Under the pieces are notes generated by a model. The model made no database searches, was not told the DNA's origin, and saw nothing but the letters and a program-made list of their open reading frames with translations. A stretch of 9,918 bases of DNA from an uncultured Allobaculum sp. (GTDB lineage Bacteria > Bacillota_I > Bacilli_A > Erysipelotrichales > Erysipelotrichaceae), in assembly GCA_910579655.1 (NCBI GenBank), contig CAJTVE010000084.1, positions 1 through 9,918 of the forward strand, given 5' to 3'. Each line of letters begins with the position of its first letter. Position 1 is the first letter of the stretch. Shown in pieces: positions 1 through 5,932 of the stretch. A program made the translations under genes and the position numbers.

Positions 1-206
1 ATCTACAACAGGATACTGATTCTGCTCTTTTTAGTGCGCCCATTTTTAGGTTTCTGGCTTATTCAAAGACCCAGAGCAGCTACCATACATGAGAAATCCG
101 CCTGATATTAGGTTCTACTTCAGATTTCTAGTGTTAACTTAATGACATTGCGTTAAAAGAACGAACGTTCAGGATAGCGATACGTCGTTTCTTTACCTTC
201 GCTGTC
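1..206. other. Gene-free left edge
   Basis: No complete gene is supported here. A plus-strand frame open from the left edge (about 3-110, ending in TGA) could be the tail of a gene outside the window, but 36 open codons is not significant. Downstream of the antiporter stop the minus strand has only a weak hairpin next to a short T-run (GAACG/CGTTC near 158-170), which is not convincing as a terminator. Confidence 0.4.
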
Positions 207-1823
207 TCAGCCAGCATCCTCTGACTTTGGAGCTTTTTGCGCGTTGTAAATGACAAGCAAGTCATTTTGATGAATTCTGGTGTTGCCATCTGGAATCAGG
301 CTTTCATTATCACGGATGATCATAGAGATGAGCTGGGTTTCTGGAAGATTCAGTTCCCGAATGCTTTTGCCAGTCCAGTCATGGCTGGCTTCAATTTCAA
401 CTTCTTCAAGATCTTCGCTGCCATCCGTCCAGAATGGACTGCCAGAAAGAATCAGGGAATCCCCAGGCAGAATTTGTGTATCGCCTTTGCAGATAATCTT
501 CTGTCCATCTCTTTCCAGCATTAAAGCCAGTGTATCTTCCGGCAGATGAAGATCCTTGATCGTCTTGCAGGCCCAGTCTGACTTTTCAGAGATAAACATG
601 CGCATCATCGATAAACGGCTCTTTTTTACGTAGTCATTAAAGGTTCGGGAGACATCTTCATTTTCATCCAGCATATTCAGCTTTTCAGCCATCCATGGCA
701 ATAACCCACCTTGAACACTCGTCGATAAAAGCGTTACGACAAAAACGATCTGGAACAGATTCTGATCGAGGTGGACACCCGCCGCCACAGCCATAATCGC
801 AAATACACACGATGCTGCCCCACGCAGTCCCGCAAAGCTGACCAGCAGACATTTTTGAAGGCTGGCTTTAAAAGGGAGCAAGATCAAAAAAACCGCAATA
901 GGTCTTGCTGCCAGAAGCAGGATCAGCATGATGGCCAGCGAAGATCCAATCGTATTTGAAATCTGCGACGGAAAAGAGAGCAGTCCCAATAAAAAGAAAA
1001 TGACAATCTGAGCCAGCGTGGATAATGAGTCAAAAAAGCCTATCGATTTTCGTTTAAAGGGGATATCCGAATTTCCAAGCAGGATGCCAAACAGATAGAC
1101 CGCTAAGTAAGCATTCCCGCCCAGAAGCGAACAAAGCCCATAGCAGGCCAGGACCATAGATAAAATGTAAATAGCCGCAAGGTCTGAATTCACCAGCTTG
1201 GCTGCTTTCATCAACAAACGACACAGATAAAAGAAAACAACACCACAGCCAATGCCAAAAGAAAGCTGCTGGAAAACCTCAAGGACCAGATGGCCGGCAT
1301 TTCCACTTTGCATCAGTCGAATCCCGATCAGCGTTAACATATAGGACACAGGATCATTGGATCCGCTCTCCATTTCCAGTAATGGTGCCGTATGGTCCTT
1401 TAAATTCAAATGACGGCTTCTCAGAATCGAAAAGACACTGGCCGCAGCGGTTGATCCTAAAACAGCACTGATCAGAAAACTGGAGACGAAATCCATTTTC
1501 AAAAAGAGATGAATCAGAAACGTACTGATAGCTGTTGTAATCAAAACTCCAAATGTAGAAAGTAAAACAGCCTGAACCGCTGAAGATTTAGCCATTTTCC
1601 AGTTCAGGTTAAAGCCACCGTAAAACATGATAAAGACAAGTGCCCCTGAGCAGATCTGCTCACAGAGCGCATAGTTTTCAAAAGGAATTTTCAAAAAACC
1701 GTCTGATCCGAAGATCATTCCAATCAACATGAAAAGCAATAAAGCCGGCAGACCAAGTCGGGCTGAAATTTTTTCCGCAAACACCGCCAGCAGAATCACG
1801 ACTGCTGCCAAAAGATAAACCAT
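207..1823 (-). CDS. NhaP2/CvrA-type potassium(sodium)/proton antiporter with two RCK_C domains
   Basis: This is a 538-residue membrane protein of the CPA1 monovalent cation/proton antiporter family, expected to exchange K+ or Na+ for H+ across the cytoplasmic membrane. Residues 1 to about 380 are a string of hydrophobic helices. They carry the family motif GSNDP (154-158) in the ion-binding region and AGLRGA (331-336) near the end of the transport core. Residues about 410-465 and 475-527 are two tandem cytoplasmic RCK_C (TrkA_C) modules, each with a G/K-I-x-x-L-x-LPE start, an M-x-x-RD core and a G-x-T-x-I...D-x-L end. In related antiporters this module binds regulatory ligands such as c-di-AMP; that role here is inference. 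A longer TTG-started frame reaches 1925, but the ATG at 1823 has a GGGAGG ribosome site 5 nt upstream and gives the usual N-terminus. Exact cation specificity cannot be read. Confidence 0.9.
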   Translation of the reverse strand: MVYLLAAVVILLAVFAEKISARLGLPALLLFMLIGMIFGSDGFLKIPFENYALCEQICSGALVFIMFYGGFNLNWKMAKSSAVQAVLLSTFGVLITTAISTFLIHLFLKMDFVSSFLISAVLGSTAAASVFSILRSRHLNLKDHTAPLLEMESGSNDPVSYMLTLIGIRLMQSGNAGHLVLEVFQQLSFGIGCGVVFFYLCRLLMKAAKLVNSDLAAIYILSMVLACYGLCSLLGGNAYLAVYLFGILLGNSDIPFKRKSIGFFDSLSTLAQIVIFFLLGLLSFPSQISNTIGSSLAIMLILLLAARPIAVFLILLPFKASLQKCLLVSFAGLRGAASCVFAIMAVAAGVHLDQNLFQIVFVVTLLSTSVQGGLLPWMAEKLNMLDENEDVSRTFNDYVKKSRLSMMRMFISEKSDWACKTIKDLHLPEDTLALMLERDGQKIICKGDTQILPGDSLILSGSPFWTDGSEDLEEVEIEASHDWTGKSIRELNLPETQLISMIIRDNESLIPDGNTRIHQNDLLVIYNAQKAPKSEDAG

Positions 1824-2019
1824 TGCATCCTCCCTTCCAACAGAATTGAGTTTTTCTTCAATTCCAGTTATTTTTTGTATCGTATCAGGGAGCCGGATAT
1901 TTATGAGCAAGGATACCTGTTTCAATCACCATTCCTGTTCTTTCGTTATCCCTCCAATAGAACTCTCACATTTATACGAACAGGCAATGTCTCAGACCAT
2001 GTAAATCCGAGAAAGAGAA

Positions 2020-2045
2020 GGAACACCGGACAATCCTGGTGTTCC
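2020..2045. terminator. Perfect 8-bp hairpin, possible terminator
   Basis: GGAACACC (2020-2027) and GGTGTTCC (2038-2045) form a perfect 8-bp stem with a 10-nt loop. On the minus strand it is followed by TTCTCTTTC and lies after the small ORF at 2099-2167. On the plus strand it is followed by GTTTCATTGATTTTT. The strand it serves is unclear. It could end a short minus-strand transcript or lie in the antiporter leader. Confidence 0.4.
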
Positions 2046-2098
2046 GTTTCATTGATTTTTATATTTATCCTAAGATGAGGCCAAAAGTAACTCTACAT

Positions 2099-2167
2099 CT
2101 ACCACTTGAAAGAAAGTGACTTTTTAAGATCATCGATCTTGAGTATTGCGGGAATTTCTATCTTCAT
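2099..2167 (-). CDS. Possible 22-residue peptide ORF
   Basis: A short ATG frame encodes 22 residues beginning MKIEIPAILKIDD and ending LSFKW. An AGGA ribosome-site-like sequence lies 6 nt upstream of the ATG. The peptide is lysine-rich with regularly spaced I and L residues, which would allow an amphipathic helix. It lies between the terminator of the tRNA-Leu transcript and an 8-bp hairpin at 2020-2045, so it could be its own small unit. No family is recognised and ORFs this short are common by chance. It could equally be the tail of a lost gene. Confidence 0.2.
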   Translation of the reverse strand: MKIEIPAILKIDDLKKSLSFKW

Positions 2168-2200
2168 ATCTGTTCCTAAGTAAATATGATTTTGAAATAC

Positions 2201-2227
2201 AAAAAGCCCGAGACCAATGATCTCGGG
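2201..2227 (-). terminator. Rho-independent terminator of tRNA-Leu
   Basis: On the minus strand CCCGAGA and TCTCGGG form a 7-bp GC-rich stem (2221-2227 with 2207-2213) directly followed by CTTTTT. It begins 11 nt downstream of the tRNA CCA end and is a textbook intrinsic terminator. Confidence 0.93.
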
Positions 2228-2238
2228 TTATTTTCAAA

Positions 2239-2322
2239 TGGTGCGGTTGATGCGATTCGAACGCACACGGGTCGCCCCACTGCCGCCTGAAGACAGCGTG
2301 TCTGCCATTTCACCACAACCGC
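2239..2322 (-). tRNA. tRNA-Leu (anticodon CAG)
   Basis: An 84-nt class II tRNA. The acceptor arms GCGGTTG (2316-2322) and CAACCGC (2243-2249) pair perfectly, followed by A73 and an encoded CCA (2239-2241). The anticodon stem CTGTC/GGCAG encloses the loop TTCAGGC, with anticodon CAG at 2287-2289, which reads CUG leucine codons. A long variable arm (GGG/CCC stem) and the T arm GTGCG-TTCGAAT-CGCAT are present. The D loop contains TGGCAGA, as in other leucine tRNAs. It is a single-gene unit with its own promoter and terminator. There is no sign that a mobile element disrupted its 3' end. Confidence 0.96.
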
Positions 2323-2342
2323 ATGTTTTTTACTGCTTGATT

Positions 2343-2371
2343 ATTTTAACATTTCACATGGGTTGACGCAA
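2343..2371 (-). promoter_or_regulatory. Sigma-A-type promoter of tRNA-Leu
   Basis: On the minus strand a TTGCGT -35 element (2366-2371) is separated by exactly 17 nt from a TAAAAT -10 element (2343-2348), about 20 nt upstream of the mature tRNA 5' end. Spacing and position fit a housekeeping promoter. Confidence 0.7.
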
Positions 2372-2479
2372 GTTCAAATTTTCTTCTTTATTTGTGAAAT
2401 ATTTAACTTTTTGTGACTGTTTACTATGTTACTGTTCACACCCTATTAAAAAGACACGACGAAAAGACAAGTTTGCTCA

Positions 2480-3160
2480 TCAATTTACAAAATTGTCTTT
2501 TTGATTTGCGGTGTTTTTCTGGAGAGAAGGTCGTTCTCCAGGCGGCAATTCAGTGAGGGGCATTGGATTACTCTTTTCTTTTTGCAGCAATGGACGCGGC
2601 GGCTTTTTGAAAATCCTCTCCATCTCGCGATAAGGGTTTTCTCCTTTCTGCCTTGCCGTTTGCAAAATTGAGAACGTGTTGGCGTATTGACGGGTCCCTT
2701 CTTTACTTCGGAAATTCTCTGTCTGCTTTGCCTTGCGCTTGATTTGTCTCAAAGCTCTTTCCGCCGTATTATTGGTGGCAGGGATATCTGGATGTCTGAT
2801 GAAGTAAAGGGTCGCATCTTTATAGGCGTCAAGACGTTTCAGAGTATTGAACCCCTCTCTGTGGTATGAAGAAACCTTTTTGCCGAATTCCTCATACCCC
2901 TTTTTTATGATCCGATCATATTCTTTTTCTGTTTTATCCGCTCCGGTAAGGAGTTTTGCCGGAATTTGTCTTGCTTAAATGAATCTGTTTCTGAAGCAGC
3001 CGGTGCATATCCTTATTCCAGCTCATATGCGGCTCAAGTTCCATACTGCTCTTCAGGTATCTCAGCTCATGAGCCAGACATTTCTGGTGAATTTTTACCA
3101 TAGTGGAACAGCACTTTATCATGATCGTGAATCAGAGTTCCCTGGTAATGTTCAAAAAAA
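2480..3160 (-). pseudogene. IS66-family transposase relic, frameshifted and N-truncated
   Basis: The C-terminal half of an IS66-type DDE transposase is recognisable on the minus strand, spread over three frames. From about 3160 to 3095 one frame reads QGTLIHDHDK...FHYGKN. It shifts near 3089-3097, where one extra base breaks the frame, and continues as HQKCLAHELRYLKSSMELEP and beyond. A second shift near 2960-2978 leads into LLTGADKTEKEYDRI. The frame then stays open to 2480 through NNTAERALRQIKRK, which carries the catalytic-region Glu, and FRSKEGTRQYAN, typical of the IS66 C-terminus. The N-terminal half and the accessory tnpA/tnpB genes are absent, and no terminal inverted repeat is visible. 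The tail after about 2610 (KKPPRPLLQKEK...) is poorly conserved in such proteins. The element is almost certainly inactive. The family call rests on remembered IS66 motifs. Confidence 0.75.
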
Positions 3161-3394
3161 GATATTGCGCCGGTCAAGAACGCAATATCCTATGAGCATA
3201 ACAGCGGGTTCGTTGAAGGCGGCAACTGCCGCTATAAGCTTGTCAAACGTACCATGTTTGGCAGAGCCAACATTGAACACCTGTTCCATAAGTTTTATGC
3301 CCAATCTAGTATAACGTGTGGTGGATTAAATGCCAGAACTTTGTTAGCAGACTGGATTGAAAAATCACGTTGGGAAGACAAAACGGTCATTTAA
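3149..3394 (+). pseudogene. C-terminal fragment of an ISL3-like transposase
   Basis: A plus-strand frame open from the TAA at 3146-3148 to the TAA at 3392-3394 encodes 81 residues. These include SKKDIAPVKNAI, then YEHNSGFVEGGN, then YKLVKRTMFGRANIEHL. The N-S-G-F-V-E-G...K-x-x-K-R-x-x-x-GR pattern is typical of the last part of ISL3-family DDE transposases, where the E of VEG is catalytic. No start codon with a ribosome site precedes it and the N-terminal three quarters are missing, so it is a remnant. It abuts the N-truncated end of the IS66 relic on the opposite strand near 3150, which suggests a deletion or nested insertion. The C-terminal tail (LLADWIEKSRW) is not one I recognise. Assignment to ISL3 rather than another DDE family is moderately sure. 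Confidence 0.6.
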
Positions 3395-3501
3395 ACAATG
3401 ATCATGAATGAGAAACAGTCAGAATGAGAGGATTCTACTGATCATCAGTGTTAAAAACTGCATTTGCGTAAGAACCGAGCAATTCAGTATTCGATTATCA
3501 A

Positions 3502-3566
3502 TTTTTTTCATTTGAATGAACAAACTTTATTTTTTATGATTTTTTTCATTTAAATGAATAAACTTT
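3502..3566. repeat. Two tandem 27-bp repeats each with a TTCATT-AATGAA dyad
   Basis: The copies at 3502-3528 and 3540-3566 share 25 of 27 bases and start 38 bp apart. Each begins with seven T and contains a palindrome followed by AAACTTT. The second palindrome, TTCATTTAAATGAA, is perfect over 14 bp; the first, TTCATTTGAATGAA, differs only at its centre. The shape fits a pair of operator sites or iterons. No intact gene lies within 300 bp on either side. Confidence 0.75.
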
Positions 3567-3681
3567 TGACCATTTTGATTCTAGTCACTTGATTAAAGAA
3601 AACCAAATCCACATACGCCTATGTTAGGGTATATAGAAATTAATCAACGTTTTTATCAAAAAAAGCATCAAGTACTTTTTT

Positions 3682-3715
3682 AAATTTTGCCTTCATGGAT
3701 GTAAGGACAAAATTT
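3682..3715. repeat. AT-rich inverted repeat
   Basis: AAATTTTG (3682-3689) is complemented by CAAAATTT (3708-3715), and CCTT/AAGG inside can extend the stem with a bulge. It is not followed by a T-run on either strand within a few bases. It is therefore recorded as a hairpin of unknown role. Confidence 0.45.
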
Positions 3716-3757
3716 TGGTTATTCAACTTTTTTACTGACTGCCACTTTTGTTCCTGT

Positions 3758-4162
3758 TTATGGTCTCTTGTCTTCAGAAAGCGCCGCCACAAATTTCACC
3801 CGATCGATCCATTTCTGCTTGATCCGATCAACTTCTTCAATTCGCCCTCAACGTTCTGAACCAATCAAAAAGTTCAATCCCTGTAAAGATGCAATTTGAA
3901 CACTACTTTTTTTAGGAGCAACCAGTCCGCTTGCTTCAAAAGAAAAAATTCATTTTAAATAAAGGATATTTTTCGTAGACATTTCATAGTATACGATAGT
4001 TGAGTCTTCCTGTCCGTAGTGTTCGTCGTACTCAGGCCGGGGATTGTAAAAGAAATCCGTGCTTTTCTGAATGGATCCAACGGACCATTGTATCGATCCG
4101 GCCAGTGCAAAAATCCATTCTCCCTCATCTAGATTCCAGTTTTCTTCCGGTGCAGTCGCCAT
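3758..4162 (-). pseudogene. Protein-like reading frame broken by two in-frame TGA codons
   Basis: From the ATG at 4162 one frame runs 135 codons to a TAA at 3758-3760 and is interrupted only by TGA at 3950-3952 and 3848-3850. Its first 70 codons encode an acidic, aromatic-rich stretch beginning MATAPEENWNLDEGEW and including FYNPRPEYDEHYGQED. The part after the first TGA includes SFEASGLVAPKKSS, and the part after the second includes IEEVDRIKQKWIDRVKFV. Residue composition stays protein-like across both stops, which suggests a decayed gene rather than noise. A 70-residue intact protein ending at 3950 is the alternative. A further TGA lies just before the ATG, and the ribosome site is poor (AGGATGG). 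The frame lies just downstream of the terminator of the ligase gene. No family is recognised. Confidence 0.3.
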
Positions 4163-4176
4163 CCATCCTGAAAATC

Positions 4177-4210
4177 AAAAAGACAGGCGGGCTGGCCTGC
4201 TCACCTGTCT
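4177..4210 (-). terminator. Terminator of the PurD-like gene
   Basis: On the minus strand AGACAGG (4204-4210) pairs with CCTGTCT (4181-4187), and the stem is followed by TTTT (4177-4180). It lies about 85 nt past the stop of the ligase gene at 4295 and is oriented to end its transcript. Confidence 0.8.
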
Positions 4211-4294
4211 ATTGAACGCTTGTTCTTGATTGTTCGTTTCCGGGTTGAATCCGATTAACAAAAAAGGATTTGCGAAAGGTTTTGAAAATTTCAA

Positions 4295-5533
4295 TTACTT
4301 TCCGGGCAGAAAAGATCCGATATCCGTGCGGTAGAACAGATCGCCGCAATGAATATGTTGGGCGGACGCTGCTGCATTTGCAGCGGCTTCTTCAATTGTT
4401 TTTCCGGTTCCGGTCACAATCAGAACCCGGCCGCCATTCGTTTCCAGGCCCTCTTCACCCTGCTTGGTATGGTTGAGGTAAAGATCCCCTTCAAAGTCTT
4501 CGTCGATTTCTATTAGATGGCCTTTAGAAGGACTCTGTGGATAGTCATTGCCGGCCATAACAACCGCAACCGATGCATTCTCCGACCATTTCAGTTCTGG
4601 AGTCTGGAAATCTTTTAACGCCTGCCATGCCTCTAACAGATCCGACTCCAGTAATGGGAACACTGCACAAGCTCCCGTTTCGGAAAGGCCGGCCTTCATA
4701 TTGACGCATACAGGGTGGTCATTGTTCATTACAAATTCCCCGGACAGAATCCCCGAGTAATTAAATCCACGTTTGCGCATTTCTTTTAAGAAAGGAACCA
4801 GAACTGTCTCCACTGCAGCGGGAGCAATGTTCTCTGCCAGTCCACTCTTTGGATAGCAGATGGTGCCCATTCCCTTGGCCTGCGGATCATCTTCATGTTC
4901 ATAAACACCGCGCACGACTGTAAAAGGAGCCAGGGGCAGAACACGGTCTTTCCAGACCATGACAGGCAGATTAAAGCGATATCCATTGACAAACTCAGAG
5001 ATCATGACACTTTCGCAGCCGTCGTCAAACCATTCTTTGAGAATGTCTTCGCCCTCATCTTCGTTATAAGGAATGCCAAATCGTTTCTTGCCGTTTGTTT
5101 CTTTGAAAACCAGAGGACAACCAACCTCATGCAGGAAGTCCGTTGCATCTTTCAAATTGTCCTTTAAAACAAAATCAGCGACAGGAATGTCGTTTTCTTT
5201 CATCAGATTTGCCCAGAAGGCTTTATCGTCGATTAGAGCTGCACTTCGAGAATCGGGTGCAATCACGTTCCAGCCTCGGCTGGACAATTTTTCTTTCCAG
5301 CCATCCCGGATCAGGTATTCGTCGCAGATCAGAATCGCATCTGGATCGACCCGCATCACCGTTTCCAGAACATTGTCTGGATTGTACGGTTCTGGCATTT
5401 CCTCCATCGACTGTTCGAACTGCGCAGTCAGTGGATTTCCGGGGCAGACAAGAATCTGATGGTTTCCGGTCCGCTCAAGAGCAGAGGCAAGGGCCTGCTC
5501 TTTGGCGTTCACACCAATCATGATAACTTTCAT
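4295..5533 (-). CDS. Divergent PurD-like ATP-grasp ligase
   Basis: The 412-residue protein follows phosphoribosylamine-glycine ligase (PurD) end to end and is close to its usual length. An N-terminal Rossmann-like domain starts MKVIMIGVNAKEQALASAL. The linker is APDSRSAALIDDKAFWANLM, then comes the ATP-grasp region with K144, and GMG is at 221-223. LLESDLLEAW (294-303) and the PurD_C-like end (NGGRVLIVTG...YRTDIG) close the match. Signature residues have changed. The GGREHA loop is NAKEQA (9-14), the GPE-PL motif is CDEYL (70-74), the AAGKGV loop is GKKRFGI (148-154), and E-F-N-x-R-x-GDPE reads C-V-N-M-K-A-GLSE (276-285), which loses the metal-ligand Glu. Either this is a divergent purine enzyme or an ATP-grasp ligase with another substrate. 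An AGAGAGG ribosome site 9 nt from the ATG supports the start. It stands alone, with no pur neighbours. Confidence 0.8.
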   Translation of the reverse strand: MKVIMIGVNAKEQALASALERTGNHQILVCPGNPLTAQFEQSMEEMPEPYNPDNVLETVMRVDPDAILICDEYLIRDGWKEKLSSRGWNVIAPDSRSAALIDDKAFWANLMKENDIPVADFVLKDNLKDATDFLHEVGCPLVFKETNGKKRFGIPYNEDEGEDILKEWFDDGCESVMISEFVNGYRFNLPVMVWKDRVLPLAPFTVVRGVYEHEDDPQAKGMGTICYPKSGLAENIAPAAVETVLVPFLKEMRKRGFNYSGILSGEFVMNNDHPVCVNMKAGLSETGACAVFPLLESDLLEAWQALKDFQTPELKWSENASVAVVMAGNDYPQSPSKGHLIEIDEDFEGDLYLNHTKQGEEGLETNGGRVLIVTGTGKTIEEAAANAAASAQHIHCGDLFYRTDIGSFLPGK

Positions 5534-5557
5534 ACTTTTTGCCTCTCTTGTTTGATC

Positions 5558-5566
5558 ATAATACCA
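5558..5566 (-). promoter_or_regulatory. Extended -10 promoter of the PurD-like gene
   Basis: The minus strand reads TGGTATTAT, an extended -10 (TGn plus TATTAT), 24 nt upstream of the ATG at 5533. No good -35 lies at 17 nt. The implied leader is short, which fits the ribosome site at 5542-5548. Confidence 0.45.
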
Positions 5567-5857
5567 TGTGAATTTACAGAATTTTTATTGTGGGAAGTGA
5601 TGGAATAAAGATTAGCTCAGAATTTGGGGATCTGTGCCCTTTTTTTGTGAATTTTCTCGTTTGCTTTTTCCCACATTGTTTTCTTAATCCTGCGTTTTTT
5701 CTATACTAAACTACCACATTGGTCTATGTGTCTGCTTTGGAAACTTTTGATGAATTTTAAGGGAATATTCCGGTAAAACTGACAATCTTTGTTACAGTGA
5801 TAGGGAACCGGACTTTTCTGTATCTGAACAGCCTGTCCTGATCCTCTCATTTTTTTG
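5567..5857. other. Gene-free spacer between divergent genes
   Basis: About 290 bp with no supported ORF separate the two divergent transcripts. It is T-rich on the plus strand. A second weak plus-strand promoter-like TATACT lies near 5701-5706, but its -35 is poor. I see no riboswitch-like structure. Confidence 0.4.
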
Positions 5858-5885
5858 TTTTGATCATTCTGGCTATCTATATAAA
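5858..5885 (+). promoter_or_regulatory. Candidate promoter of the deacetylase gene
   Basis: A TTTTGA (5858-5863) and a TATAAA (5880-5885) are 16 nt apart, about 47 nt upstream of the ATG at 5933. The -10 is good and the -35 only fair. A strong AAAGGAG ribosome site follows at 5918-5924. Confidence 0.45.
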
Positions 5886-5932
5886 AATGTCCGACTTACC
5901 ATAGAACCATACACCGGAAAGGAGAAATTCAC

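Larger units (their letters stand above)
3395..3757. other. AT-rich gene-free stretch
   Basis: No gene is supported here. The stretch is strongly AT-rich compared with the flanking genes. It contains two tandem dyad elements (3502-3566) and one AT-rich hairpin (3682-3715). It separates the transposase remnants from the broken frame at 3758-4162. Confidence 0.6.

Noticed and set aside
1824..1925. TTG-started N-terminal extension of the antiporter to 1925
   Set aside because: No ribosome site precedes the TTG. The ATG at 1823 has GGGAGG at ideal distance and gives the hydrophobic first helix expected for the family.
1824..1976. c-di-AMP (ydaO) riboswitch in the antiporter leader
   Set aside because: The leader is of suitable length and a short GTTCT/AGAAC hairpin exists, but I could not find the conserved riboswitch core. 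A covariance-model scan would decide.
2239..2322. tRNA-Leu as an attachment site for an integrated island
   Set aside because: The IS relics lie on the 5' side of the tRNA, no integrase is present, and no repeat of the tRNA 3' end was seen within the window.
2979..3314. 111-residue plus-strand ORF
   Set aside because: It runs antisense to the IS66 relic and in the wrong frame for the ISL3-like fragment. Recognisable transposase motifs lie in the other frames.
3502..3566. CRISPR array
   Set aside because: There are only two repeat units, the spacer is 11 bp, and no cas genes are nearby.
5073..5523. Plus-strand ORFs of 126-128 residues
   Set aside because: They are antisense shadows of the PurD-like gene with no domain and no ribosome site.
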